Under the pieces are notes generated by a model. The model was not told where the DNA came from and did not search any database. It worked only from the letters and a program-made list of their open reading frames with translations. Positions 34,538 through 43,635 of a stretch of 64,000 nucleotides of DNA are shown here, one piece after another. A program made the translations under genes and the position numbers. Each line of letters begins with the position of its first letter. Within the stretch, counting starts at the first letter, position 1. The stretch spans positions 47,408 to 111,407 of the forward strand of contig JAMXLJ010000127.1 in assembly GCA_024281095.1 (NCBI GenBank). The letters are read 5' to 3'. This stretch comes from Acidimicrobiia bacterium (GTDB taxonomy: Bacteria; Actinomycetota; Acidimicrobiia; IMCC26256; JAMXLJ01).

Positions 34538-34674
34538 GTCATCGGTGAGGGTGGTGACGGGCGCGTGGGCGGGCGCCTCTCCTCGAGGGCTGGGGCAATC
34601 GTGCCGAGGGCGGCGACATTCGTGATGCGGACTCCGGAAATGGATGCACGCCCGTTCCCCGGTCGAGGGACTCC

Positions 34675-36285
34675 GTGAGGGTCATCCCGGCGACGCCTGC
34701 CGGGAGGACCACCGGCAACGGCGACGGCCTTCGTCCCCGCATCACGCCACGTGCGGACGTCGTTCGCACCACCGTCGGTCTCGCGATCGGTCTCGCGGTC
34801 GTCGCGGGTATCGCGTTCCGGCTCTACACCAGGTCGGACCTGTGGTCGGACGAGGCGTTGTCCGTGAACATCGCCAACCTGCCACTCCACGATCTGCGGG
34901 CCGCGCTGCGCCAAGACGGCGCGCCGCCCCTGTACTACCTGGCGCTCCACGTCTGGATGCGGTTGTTCGGATCCGGTGACGCCACGGTGCGCGCCATGTC
35001 GGCGCTGTTCTCCCTTGCGGCGATCCCCGTCGTCTGGTTCGCAGGCCGGCGTCTCGATCTTCGTCGCGAGCGTCTCGGTCTGCACCACGAGGACCGGTCG
35101 ACCGTGGCGTGGGCCGCGGCGCTGCTGTTGCTGTCGTCGCCGTTCGCCATCCGCTACGCGACGGAAGCGCGGATGTACTCGCTCGTGATGCTGCTGGGTG
35201 CGGCCGGCTACCTCGCGATGTTGCGCGCGTTCGAAAATCCGAGTGTGCCGCGGCTCGCGGTGATCTCCGTGATCACGGGGTTGCTGCTGTACACGCACTA
35301 CTGGGCGTTCGCGTTGATCGCGGTGGCGGTGTCGTTCCTCGTATTCACCGCGGTCCGGGGCACCGACCGCACTGCGGCCGTGCGCCTGCTCGTCGCGGTC
35401 GGCGTCGGTTGCGCCACCTTCATCCCCTGGGTTCCCACTTTCCTCTACCAGCAGAGGCACACCGGCACGCCGTGGGGCGCCGCGCTGTCGCCGTGGAAAG
35501 GCACGAGCACCGCGATCCTCGGGTTCGGCGGCAGTCAGCGCTACCTCGCCTGGGGTCTCCTCGTGCTCGTGCTCCTTGCGGTCTTCGCGCGCCCTCGTGA
35601 CGGCCGGCATCTCGACGTCGACCTGTGGACGCGTCCCGGCGTCAGGCCCGAAGTGATCGGCGCGTTCGCGACGCTTTGGTGCGGCCTCGCCTTGTCATAC
35701 GTCGGCAACAGCACCTTCGACCCTCGCTACGCGTCGGTGATGTTTCCGCTCTTCGTGCTCGCGGCCGCGTTCGGCGTGACGGTCTTCGAGAGCCGGCCGC
35801 TCCGCTACGGCATCGTTGCGCTCGCCGTCCTTCTCGGCTTCGCGGGCGGCGTCAGCAATGTGCGCACGAACCGCACCCAGGCCAAGCAGATCGCGACGGC
35901 CATCAACGCGCAGGTGCACGAAGGCGACCTCGTCGTGTACTGCCCCGACTCGTCCGCTCCCGACGTCCACAGGCTGCTCGACACGTGGCGCAACTTCGGC
36001 GAGGTCACGTTCCCCGACCTGGGTGCGCCGGAACGCGTGAACTGGGTTGACTACCTGGCCCGCGCGGACCGGGTCAAGACCCCCGTGTTCGCACGGCAGG
36101 TCGTCGAGCGCGCCGTCGGGCACGACATCTTCTACGTCTGGTCGTCGGGTCAGAACGGGCTCAACGACAAGTGCGAACGGATCGGTGACGGGATCGCTGC
36201 GCTCCGTCCCAGCCCGAAGCGCCTCATCGAGCCCAACGCGGCGATCTTCGAGCACGCCGGCCTGATCGTCTACCGGGCCGGCTGA
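34675..36285 (+). CDS. GT-C membrane glycosyltransferase (ArnT/PMT-like), second copy
   Basis: A 536-residue GT-C protein distantly similar to its neighbour at 32934. Shared features are the catalytic loop DLWSDEALSVNIANL, the GAPPLYYLALHVWMRLFG segment, FAIRYATEARMYSLVMLLG and LLLYTHYWAFALIAV. About 11 membrane helices are followed by a soluble C-terminal domain from about residue 395. It has its own upstream promoter and a ~130-base leader. The presence of two such enzymes suggests decoration of the exported glycan with two lipid-phosphate-derived sugars. Confidence 0.87.
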   Translation: MRVIPATPAGRTTGNGDGLRPRITPRADVVRTTVGLAIGLAVVAGIAFRLYTRSDLWSDEALSVNIANLPLHDLRAALRQDGAPPLYYLALHVWMRLFGSGDATVRAMSALFSLAAIPVVWFAGRRLDLRRERLGLHHEDRSTVAWAAALLLLSSPFAIRYATEARMYSLVMLLGAAGYLAMLRAFENPSVPRLAVISVITGLLLYTHYWAFALIAVAVSFLVFTAVRGTDRTAAVRLLVAVGVGCATFIPWVPTFLYQQRHTGTPWGAALSPWKGTSTAILGFGGSQRYLAWGLLVLVLLAVFARPRDGRHLDVDLWTRPGVRPEVIGAFATLWCGLALSYVGNSTFDPRYASVMFPLFVLAAAFGVTVFESRPLRYGIVALAVLLGFAGGVSNVRTNRTQAKQIATAINAQVHEGDLVVYCPDSSAPDVHRLLDTWRNFGEVTFPDLGAPERVNWVDYLARADRVKTPVFARQVVERAVGHDIFYVWSSGQNGLNDKCERIGDGIAALRPSPKRLIEPNAAIFEHAGLIVYRAG

Positions 36286-36289
36286 CGGC

Positions 36290-36958
36290 TCAAGCGGCGC
36301 GACGCCTCACCGCGAGAGCGCGGTAGACCGGCAACACCCGCGCGATGCCGGGCGGCAGCAGTCGCTCCTCGACGATGTCTCCCGCGGCGCGAAAGGCCGG
36401 CACCACCTGTGCCCGGCGACCCTCGAATGTGTCCTCCGCCCGTTCTCCGGTCAGGAGCTTCAAACCCAGGTCGAGCACCGGAGAGTTTCCTGGTGTCACG
36501 ACCAACGCGACGCCGTCCGGGCTGAGCACCCGCACGACTTCGCGTGCTGCAGCCGCGACGTCGGGAACGAACTCCATGGCGCTGACGACCACGACCGTGT
36601 CGAACGACGCGTCGTGATACGGCAGCGCACACGCGTCGCCGGTGACGAGACGCGCGGTCACGTCGACACGGGCGAGCTGTCGGGTCACCTCCGCCGCGCG
36701 CTCGTGAACGTCGATGCCGTGCAGCTCGTCGCACGCGTGCGCGAGCTCGGGCAGCAAGATGCCGCTGCCGTACCCCACCTCGAGAAGCCGTCGCGAGCGA
36801 CCGCGCGCGCGAAGCATCGACGCGATGACCCGGAACCGCATGCGCTCCACCTCGCCGAGGACGGGCCGGTACACCCAGTCGCCCTGGTCGAGCGGGTTCG
36901 TCTTCACGAGCAGCTCGCGCGGGAGCAGGCGCACGCCGCGTCGTCCCGAGACGTTCAC
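36290..36958 (-). CDS. Class I SAM-dependent methyltransferase
   Basis: A 222-residue methyltransferase. The SAM motif I is RRLLEVGYGSGILLPELAHA, motif II HGIDVHERAAEV, then GDACALPYHDASFDTVVVVSAMEFVPDV and REVVRVLSPDGVALVV. The start GTG 36958 overlaps the stop of the epimerase gene by 4 bases (GTGA), so both are translated from one minus-strand message. It may methylate a sugar of the polysaccharide. The substrate is not readable. Confidence 0.85.
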   Translation of the reverse strand: MNVSGRRGVRLLPRELLVKTNPLDQGDWVYRPVLGEVERMRFRVIASMLRARGRSRRLLEVGYGSGILLPELAHACDELHGIDVHERAAEVTRQLARVDVTARLVTGDACALPYHDASFDTVVVVSAMEFVPDVAAAAREVVRVLSPDGVALVVTPGNSPVLDLGLKLLTGERAEDTFEGRRAQVVPAFRAAGDIVEERLLPPGIARVLPVYRALAVRRRAA

Positions 36959-38040
36959 GATGCGAGCATCCGGTCGATCGCCTCCACGGTACGCGCCGAC
37001 GCGTCTCCGCCTCCGTACGGCGACGGCATCGTCGCGAGCCGCGCGTGCAGCGCGTCGATGTCCGCCAACCATCCGGCCGCAACCGCGCCGATCCCTGCTC
37101 CCGGCGCGACGAGCTGAGCGAAGGTGCCCTGGACTTCGGGACGCTCGGTCGAGTTCCGGACGACCACGACGGGCCGCTTCAACACGCTCGCTTCCTCCTG
37201 CACACCACCCGAGTCGGAGACAAGCAGCGCGCTCTCTGCAAACAGGCCGAGGAATTCCTCGTACCCGAGGGGCTCGACGACGCGCACACGCTCGAGCTTC
37301 GCGTCGAAGCCGAACGCGGCCGCGCGCGCCGCGGTGCGCGGATGAAGCGGCAGCACCACGGGTACCGGCAGCGCGCCGAGTTGGTCGAGGATCACCCCGA
37401 GCACATCCGCGACGTCCACGTTCTCGGGCCGATGGAACGTCGCGAGCACGAACCGCTTCGCTTCCACGCCGAACGCGTCGAGCAGGCCACGTCGTTGCTC
37501 CTCGTCCGGCACGATCTCGGGTACGACGTCGATCACCGTGTTGCCGGTCACGACGATGCGCTCTTCGGTGACGCCCTCGCGCAGCAAGTTGGCCCGGCTG
37601 GTCTCGGTCGGCGCGCAACAGAGGTCGGCGAGATGGTCGACCACGACCCGGTTGTGCTCTTCGGGCATCGCCCGGTCGAAGCTGCGCAGCCCTGCCTCCA
37701 CGTGCACGACTGGGATGTCGCGTGCGTTCGCGGCGAGCGCTCCCGCGAGAGCGGTGTTCGTGTCGCCCTGCACGACCACGGCGAGTGGTTGCGTCCGTGA
37801 GAAGCATTCGTCGAGGAGCGCGGTCGCCTCACCGATTTGGCGGCCGCGGCTCGTGCCGCCGATCTCGAGCCGGATGTCCGGATGGTCCAGGCGCAACTGC
37901 GTCAAGAACACGTCGGAGAGCGCGGGGCTGAAGTGCTGGCCCGTGTGGACCGCGAGCGCGCGGGGCCCCAACTGGCGTAGCACGACGGCGAGCTTCACGA
38001 TCTCCGGGCGGGTCCCGTAGACGACGGCGATGCGCTTCAC
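36955..38040 (-). CDS. UDP-N-acetylglucosamine 2-epimerase family (WecB/WbpI-like)
   Basis: A 361-residue non-hydrolysing UDP-HexNAc 2-epimerase. It starts at GTG 38040 (KRIAVVYGTRPEIVKLA). Motifs include HTGQHFSPAL, VVQGDTNTALAGALAA, HVEAGLRSFDRAMPEEHNRVVVDHLAD, FVLATFHRPENVD and LLVSDSGGVQEEASVLKRPVVVVRNSTERPE. It would invert C2 of a UDP-sugar, either UDP-GlcNAc or, given the neighbouring aminotransferase, oxidoreductase and acetyltransferase genes, UDP-2,3-diacetamido-glucuronic acid as WbpI does. It is divergent from those genes. Confidence 0.9.
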   Translation of the reverse strand: MKRIAVVYGTRPEIVKLAVVLRQLGPRALAVHTGQHFSPALSDVFLTQLRLDHPDIRLEIGGTSRGRQIGEATALLDECFSRTQPLAVVVQGDTNTALAGALAANARDIPVVHVEAGLRSFDRAMPEEHNRVVVDHLADLCCAPTETSRANLLREGVTEERIVVTGNTVIDVVPEIVPDEEQRRGLLDAFGVEAKRFVLATFHRPENVDVADVLGVILDQLGALPVPVVLPLHPRTAARAAAFGFDAKLERVRVVEPLGYEEFLGLFAESALLVSDSGGVQEEASVLKRPVVVVRNSTERPEVQGTFAQLVAPGAGIGAVAAGWLADIDALHARLATMPSPYGGGDASARTVEAIDRMLAS

Positions 38041-38334
38041 ACGAGTACCTTCGGCCGGCCGTGCCGCGTTCTCGAGGTCTGCGTCCGGCGCGGCGATGGG
38101 GAAGGGGTAACGGTACCCATTGTCTGCGGCCGTCCGGGCCCGCAGGGTGTGCTGCAAGCCGTTGTGCGCGAAGCGTGACGTCCGAAGAATGCCCTCATGG
38201 GACCGTGCGTGACGACCGATAAGCTCTCCGTGTCCGGGGAGCGGCTGTTCTCCCGTTGCTCTGCGCGGGATGTCGACGAGACGCCCGGCACGCTGTTGCC
38301 GAATCTGCACCTTCCCGATCGTGGAGGAAACGAC
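38041..38334. other. Divergent intergenic region, possible operator
   Basis: 294 bases between the epimerase and aminotransferase genes. It contains an inverted repeat GGGTA-ACGG-TACCC (38105-38118). TAAGCT at 38220-38225 is a possible -10 for the plus-strand operon. A strong GTGGAGGAAA ribosome site lies just before ATG 38335. The region is partly open in the aminotransferase frame but has no family similarity. Confidence 0.35.
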
Positions 38335-39573
38335 ATGACGGACCTTCGTGTCGTGCAGCCGTCCCTCGTCCTGCCGTCCGACCAGGATGCAACCGGTCGC
38401 ACGCTCGGCGACGAGGAGCTCGCGCTGCTCGCCGAAGTCATCCGCAGCGGAACGCTCACGAGCACCAAGGGCATTCAGGTGCCCGAGTTCGAGGCCCGCT
38501 TTGCCGAGGTGTTGGGCGTTCGCCACGCCATCGCCTGCGCGTCCGGCACCGCCGCCGTGCACCTCGCGATCGCCGCGGTGGATCCGGAGCCCGGTGACGA
38601 GATCGTCACCACACCGATCACCGACATGGGCGCGCTCAGCCCGATCCTGTACCAGGGTGCGATCCCTGTGTTCGCGGACGTCGACGTCGAGACGTGCAAC
38701 GTGACGGCCGAGACCATCGAGCGCTGCATCAGCGATCGCACGAAAGCGATCGTCGTGACGCATCTGTTCGGGAATCCGTGTGACATGCCCGCGATCGAAG
38801 ACCTGGCGCGTGCACACGACATCCCACTGATCGAGGACTGCGCGCAGGCGTACCTGGCCCGGAGTCGCGGTCGTCTGGTGGGAACGGTCGGTGCGGTGGG
38901 CGCGTTCAGCCTGCAGCAGGGCAAGCACATCACGACCGGTGAAGGCGGCATCGTGGTCACCGACGACGACGGGCTTGCACGTCGCATGCGGCTCTTCGTC
39001 AACAAGGCGTGGCCGTACGGTGAGCCCGGGCCGGATCACGAGTTCCTCGCCCTGAACTATCGCATGACCGAGCTCCAGGGCGCGGTTGCGCGGGCCCAGC
39101 TCGAGAAGCTGGCATCCGGCGTCGCGCAGCGCGTTGCCATGGCGGAGCGCCTCACGTCCGCGCTCGAAGGCGTCGACGGCATCACGACCCCGAAGGCCGC
39201 GCCGGGCGACGTGCACACGTACTGGAAGTACTGCCTGCGCGTCGACGAGAGGAAGGTGCCCGGCGGCCCGCAGGCACTCGCGGCCGAGTTGAAGGTGGGC
39301 GGCATCGCGTCGGCGCCGCGCTACATCCAGAAGCCCGCTTTCCGATGCGTGGTCTTCGAGGAGCAGCGCACGTTCGGTTCGAGCCGCTTCCCCTTCTCCC
39401 TCGCACGTCCCGAGGCCGTCGACTACGACGAGGCGCGCTTTCCGGGAGCGTTCGATGCTCTGGCCGGCATTCTCGTCCTTCCGTGGAACGAGCGGTACGG
39501 CGACGAGCACGTCGACATGCTCGCGGGTGCGATCGCCGATGCCGTCGGCCGCCTCAGCGGAGGTGCAGTGTGA
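38335..39573 (+). CDS. DegT/DnrJ/EryC1-type sugar aminotransferase (WbpE-like)
   Basis: A 412-residue PLP-dependent aminotransferase that converts a 3-keto nucleotide sugar to the amino sugar. The PLP lysine is K197 (LQQGKHITTGEGG). Other signatures are ACASGTAAVHLAIAAV, VVTHLFGNPCDMPAI, PLIEDCAQAYLA and NYRMTELQGAVARAQL. ATG 38335 follows a strong GTGGAGGAAA site; the frame is open upstream but is not family-like. It overlaps the oxidoreductase gene by 4 bases and leads a six-gene operon to 44834. Confidence 0.9.
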   Translation: MTDLRVVQPSLVLPSDQDATGRTLGDEELALLAEVIRSGTLTSTKGIQVPEFEARFAEVLGVRHAIACASGTAAVHLAIAAVDPEPGDEIVTTPITDMGALSPILYQGAIPVFADVDVETCNVTAETIERCISDRTKAIVVTHLFGNPCDMPAIEDLARAHDIPLIEDCAQAYLARSRGRLVGTVGAVGAFSLQQGKHITTGEGGIVVTDDDGLARRMRLFVNKAWPYGEPGPDHEFLALNYRMTELQGAVARAQLEKLASGVAQRVAMAERLTSALEGVDGITTPKAAPGDVHTYWKYCLRVDERKVPGGPQALAAELKVGGIASAPRYIQKPAFRCVVFEEQRTFGSSRFPFSLARPEAVDYDEARFPGAFDALAGILVLPWNERYGDEHVDMLAGAIADAVGRLSGGAV

Positions 39574-40595
39574 GCCGCCCCCTGCGAATCGGCATGGTCG
39601 GTGCCGGCGCGATCGCCGGCGCGTACGCGGAGCTCTTCCAGCACGTCGACGTCGCGCAGGTCGTGGGCGTCGTCGACGTCGACGCCGATGCCGCGCACGC
39701 GCTCGCGGCGCGGCTGGACGCGATCCCGTTCGCCTCGCACACCGAGCTCGACCAGGTCGACTGTGATGCGGTGATCATCTGCACGCCGCCGGTCACGCAC
39801 GTGAAGATCGCGTCGTATTTCCTCGAGCGGGCCGTGCCCGTGCTGTGCGAGAAGCCGCTCGCGATCAACACTTCCAGCGCGCGGCGGCTCGTCGAGCTCG
39901 CGCACCGCAACGGCGTCATGCTCACCATGGCGGCGAAGTTCCGGTACGTCGACGACGTCATCCGGGCGAAGAGCATCGTCGACTCGGGGATCCTCGGCGA
40001 CATCATCCTGTTCGAGAACGCGTTCGCCTCGCGTGTCGCGATGGCCGGGCGTTGGAACGCCGACCCCGAGATCAGCGGTGGTGGCGTGCTCATCGACAAC
40101 GGCACTCACTCGGTCGACATCGTCCGCTACTTTCTCGGGCCCATCGCCGAGGTGATGGCCGTCGAGGCCAAGCGGGTGCAGCGACTCCCGGTCGAGGACA
40201 CGGCCCAGCTCTTCCTGCGCACTGCGTGCGACGTCCCCGCGACCGTCGACCTCTCGTGGAGCATCAACAAGGAGCTCGACAGCTACATCAACGTGTACGG
40301 CTCCAACGGCACCATCCGGGTCGGATGGCGCGAGTCGAAGTTCCGGCAGGCGACGAGCCCTGACTGGGTGGTGTTCGGCCACGGCTACGACAAGGTGGCG
40401 TGCATGCGTCGCGCGGTCGAGAATTTCTGCCGAGCCGTGCGGGGTGAGGAGCAGCTGCTCATCAAGCCCGACGAGGCGATCGCGTCCGTCGACGTGATCG
40501 AGGCCGCGTACCGTTCGCTCGGTCGGGGCGGGTGGACCCCGGTGCAGGGCTATCAGGAGGAGCCGTCGGTCGCCCGCGTGTCGGGTGTTGCCTGA
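39570..40595 (+). CDS. Gfo/Idh/MocA-family oxidoreductase (WbpB-like)
   Basis: A 341-residue NAD(P)-dependent sugar dehydrogenase. The Rossmann loop is IGMVGAGAIAGAYAE, the signature CEKPLAIN carries the catalytic-region lysine, and GGGVLIDNGTHSVDIVRYFLGP holds the active-site histidine. It starts at GTG 39570, overlapping the aminotransferase stop. Next to WbpE- and WbpD-like genes it most plausibly oxidises C3 of UDP-GlcNAcA. Other sugars remain possible. Confidence 0.88.
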   Translation: MSRPLRIGMVGAGAIAGAYAELFQHVDVAQVVGVVDVDADAAHALAARLDAIPFASHTELDQVDCDAVIICTPPVTHVKIASYFLERAVPVLCEKPLAINTSSARRLVELAHRNGVMLTMAAKFRYVDDVIRAKSIVDSGILGDIILFENAFASRVAMAGRWNADPEISGGGVLIDNGTHSVDIVRYFLGPIAEVMAVEAKRVQRLPVEDTAQLFLRTACDVPATVDLSWSINKELDSYINVYGSNGTIRVGWRESKFRQATSPDWVVFGHGYDKVACMRRAVENFCRAVRGEEQLLIKPDEAIASVDVIEAAYRSLGRGGWTPVQGYQEEPSVARVSGVA

Positions 40596-40613
40596 CCTCC
40601 TCGCAGGGCAGTC

Positions 40614-41258
40614 ATGACATCTCCCACGTTCGTGCATCCTCGGGCCGACGTCGAGGACGGCGTCGAGATCGGGCCCGGCACGTCGGTCTGGGCCGACGTC
40701 CACGTTCGCGGACCGGCCCGCATCGGTCAGGACTGCATCATCGGCGAGAAGACGTACATCGCCTACGGCGTCGACGTCGGCGATCGCGTGAAGCTCAACG
40801 CGTTCGTCTACGTGTGTACCGGAGTGACGATCGAGCGCGCCGTGATGGTCGCCGCGGGCACCATCTTCACCAACGACCGCTTCCCGCGTGCCACCACTGC
40901 GGATCTCACCGCCTTGCGTCCGTCCGACCCGGACGAGGACACGCTGCCGACACTCGTGCGTGAGGGTGCGACGATCGGTGCGGGATGTGTCGTCGGCTGC
41001 GGCCTCACGGTCGGCCGCTTCGCCATGGTGGGTATGGGCTCGGTGGTGACCCGTTCGGTCGCCGACTTCCATCTCGTCGTCGGCAATCCCGCCCGGCCCA
41101 TCGGCATCGTGTGCCGTTGCGGGCAGCCGATCCTGCGCTTCGACGACGGCGCGCCTCCGGACCGCGACGACCTGCCGTGCGACGCGTGTGGCCGACGCTT
41201 CGCCGTGACCGCGGGAGCGGTGCGCGAGCTCGATTCCGTCGCGCGGGTCTCGACGTGA
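40614..41258 (+). CDS. Left-handed beta-helix N-acetyltransferase (WbpD-like) with Cys-rich tail
   Basis: A 214-residue hexapeptide-repeat acyltransferase. Residues 1-160 form the beta-helix (VEIGPGTSVWADVHVRGPARIG, IGEKTYIAYGVDVGD, IGAGCVVGCGLTVGRFAMVGMGSVV) with the FTNDRFPRA loop typical of WbpD/WlbB sugar N-acetyltransferases. After VGNPARPIG the usual C-terminus is replaced by CRCG...CDACGRRF (residues about 164-195), two CxC/CxxC pairs that look like a zinc ribbon. It acetylates the 3-amino sugar made by the neighbouring enzymes. Confidence 0.87.
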   Translation: MTSPTFVHPRADVEDGVEIGPGTSVWADVHVRGPARIGQDCIIGEKTYIAYGVDVGDRVKLNAFVYVCTGVTIERAVMVAAGTIFTNDRFPRATTADLTALRPSDPDEDTLPTLVREGATIGAGCVVGCGLTVGRFAMVGMGSVVTRSVADFHLVVGNPARPIGIVCRCGQPILRFDDGAPPDRDDLPCDACGRRFAVTAGAVRELDSVARVST

Positions 41259-42613
41259 GCGGCGCGCGGCGTTGGGCCGTCGTGGGCGGCGGAATGCTGG
41301 GGCTCACGCTCGCGCTGCGCCTCAACGAGGCCGGTTACGAGGTCACGCTCGTCGAGGCAGCCGACAGTCTTGGAGGGCTTGCCTCCGCGTGGCGTCTCGG
41401 CGACGTGGTCTGGGACCGCCATTATCACGTGACCTTGCTCTCCGACGTCCACGTTCGTCGCGTGCTGCGCGAGCTCGATCTCGACCGGGAGATGCGCTGG
41501 GTCGAGACGAAGACGGGCTACTACGCCGACGGCCGGTTGTCGTCGGTGTCGAACACGCTCGAGTTCCTCCGGCTGCCGTCGCTCGGGCTCGTCGACAAGG
41601 CGCGGCTCGGAGCGACGATCCTCGTCGGTTCGAAGATGCACGACTGGAAACGTTTGGAGCAGGTGCCCGTCGCGGAGTGGCTCACGAGATGGTCGGGCCG
41701 GCGAACCTTCGAGCGCTTCTGGCTCCCGCTCCTTCGCGCCAAACTCGGCGAGAGCTACCGCGACGCCTCGGCCGCGTTCATCTGGGCGACGATCCAACGC
41801 CTTTACGCCGCTCGCCGCACCGGCTTGAAGAAGGAGATGTTCGGTTACGTGCCGGGCGGGTACGCGCGCATCCTCGACCGGTTCGCCGACGTGCTCGCCG
41901 AGCGCGGCGTCGAGCTCCTCGTCGGGCACCCGGTCGAACGAGTGGGCCGCGACGGGGCCACCGGCGACGGGCTGTGCGTGAGGTTCCGCAGCGGCGAGCA
42001 GCGGACGTTCGACTCGGTGGTCGTCACGGCTGCGGCACCCGTCGCTGCGCGCCTGTGCGAGGGGCTCGCCGATCACGAGCGGCGAGCGCTCGAGGCGATC
42101 AGGTATCAGGGCATCGTCTGCACGTCGGTGTTGCTGCGGCGACCGCTCAGCCCGTACTACCTCACGTACATCACCGACGAGGTGCCGTTCACGGCCGTCG
42201 TCGAGATGTCCGCCTTCGTGGACCCGTCGTTCTTCGGCGGCAACTCGCTCGTGTACCTGCCGAAGTACGTCGCTCCGGACGACCCGCTCTTCCAGGCCGA
42301 CGACGCAGACATCGAGGCAGGGTTCCTCGACGCGCTCATGCGGATGTACCCGTCGCTCTCGTGTGACGACGTTCTCGCCTGCCGCACGTCACGCGTGCGA
42401 CAGGTGTTCGCGATCCCGACCATCGGCTACTCGGGCACCCTGCCCGCGTCCGCCACGAGCGTCCCGGGCCTGCACGTCGTGAACTCCGCCCACATCGTGA
42501 ACGGGACGCTGAACGTCGACGAGACCGTGCAGCTCGCGGACACCTGGGTTGCAAGCTTGGTCGACGGCCGGCCGGCCGAACGGCACGTTCTGACATCCAG
42601 TCGGCCTGAGTAG
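41255..42613 (+). CDS. FAD-dependent amine-oxidase-fold oxidoreductase
   Basis: A 452-residue flavoprotein. The dinucleotide-binding motif is WAVVGGGMLGLTLALRLNEAGYEVTLVEAADSLGGLAS at the N-terminus; YVPGGYARILDRFADVLAERG and VNSAHIVNGTLNVDETVQLAD come later. It belongs to the protoporphyrinogen-oxidase/UDP-galactopyranose-mutase-like group often found in glycan loci. Its substrate is unknown, and it could act on a sugar or a polyprenoid. The start GTG 41255 overlaps the acetyltransferase stop by 4 bases. Confidence 0.82.
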   Translation: MSGARRWAVVGGGMLGLTLALRLNEAGYEVTLVEAADSLGGLASAWRLGDVVWDRHYHVTLLSDVHVRRVLRELDLDREMRWVETKTGYYADGRLSSVSNTLEFLRLPSLGLVDKARLGATILVGSKMHDWKRLEQVPVAEWLTRWSGRRTFERFWLPLLRAKLGESYRDASAAFIWATIQRLYAARRTGLKKEMFGYVPGGYARILDRFADVLAERGVELLVGHPVERVGRDGATGDGLCVRFRSGEQRTFDSVVVTAAAPVAARLCEGLADHERRALEAIRYQGIVCTSVLLRRPLSPYYLTYITDEVPFTAVVEMSAFVDPSFFGGNSLVYLPKYVAPDDPLFQADDADIEAGFLDALMRMYPSLSCDDVLACRTSRVRQVFAIPTIGYSGTLPASATSVPGLHVVNSAHIVNGTLNVDETVQLADTWVASLVDGRPAERHVLTSSRPE

Positions 42614-42636
42614 CCTTGCCCACCGAGGTGGTCCCC

Positions 42637-43635
42637 ATGAAGCCCGTGGCGAGCCTTTCACTGGACCTCGACAACCAGTGGTCCTACATGAAGACCCACG
42701 GCGACGCGGGCTGGGACTCGTATACCTCGTACCTCGACGTCGTCGTGCCGCGTGTGCTCGACTTCCTCGCGACGCGGGGGCTGCGGATCACGTTCTTCGT
42801 CGTCGGCCAGGACGCCGCGCTCGAGCGCAACCGCGAGGCGCTCGCGGCTCTGCCGGCCGCCGGTCACGAGGTCGGAAACCATTCGTTCCGTCACGAGCCG
42901 TGGCTGCACCTCTACTCCGAGGACGAACTGCAGACCGAGCTCGAGCGGGCGGAGGATGCGATCACCGCCGCCACCGGATACCGGCCCACCGGTTTTCGTG
43001 GCCCCGGGTACAGCCTGTCGGAGACGACCCTGCGGGTCCTCGTGCAGCGCGGCTACCAGTACGACGCGTCCACGCTTCCGACGTACATCGGCCCCGTGGC
43101 CCGTGCGTTCTACTTCCGCACCGCGCGTCTCGACGACGAGCAGCAGCGCGAGCGGTCGCAGCTGTTCGGTTCGTTCCGCGACGGCATGCGCCCCATCGGG
43201 CCGTACCGTTGGTCGGTCGGTGACACGACGCTGCTCGAGCTGCCCGTGACGACGATGCCGCTCGTGAAGGTGCCGATCCACGTGAGCTACTTGCTGTACC
43301 TCAGCGCGTACTCACCGGCGCTCGCGCGCTTGTACTTCACCACGGCGATCACGGCGTGCCGGCTCGCGGGCGTCGGACCGTCGATCCTGTTGCACCCGCT
43401 CGACTTCCTCGGTGCCCGCGATGTCGACGCGCTCGCGTTCTTCCCCGGCATGGCCGTGCCGCTCGAACGCAAGCTGCAGACGGTCGCGACCGCACTGGAG
43501 CTCCTGACCCGTTCGTTCGACGTGCGCCCGGTGGGGGAGCACGCGGCCGAGCTGAACCGGCGCGAGGACCTGCGGGTCATGACGCCGCGCTTTCACCATC
43601 CGGGCGCGCCGCGCGTGGGGGAGGCGTCACGATGA
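42637..43635 (+). CDS. Polysaccharide deacetylase-family protein (CE4)
   Basis: A 332-residue CE4/NodB-fold protein. The first metal site region is SLSLDLDNQWSY (Asp pair), then RITFFVVGQDAAL and the metal-binding GNHSFRHEPW (HxxxH type), followed by FRGPGYSLS and the distal YQYDASTLPTY. No signal peptide is present, so it would act in the cytosol on a lipid-linked or nucleotide-linked N-acetyl sugar. ATG 42637 has a GAGGTGG site. The stop overlaps the next start (ATGA). Confidence 0.87.
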   Translation: MKPVASLSLDLDNQWSYMKTHGDAGWDSYTSYLDVVVPRVLDFLATRGLRITFFVVGQDAALERNREALAALPAAGHEVGNHSFRHEPWLHLYSEDELQTELERAEDAITAATGYRPTGFRGPGYSLSETTLRVLVQRGYQYDASTLPTYIGPVARAFYFRTARLDDEQQRERSQLFGSFRDGMRPIGPYRWSVGDTTLLELPVTTMPLVKVPIHVSYLLYLSAYSPALARLYFTTAITACRLAGVGPSILLHPLDFLGARDVDALAFFPGMAVPLERKLQTVATALELLTRSFDVRPVGEHAAELNRREDLRVMTPRFHHPGAPRVGEASR

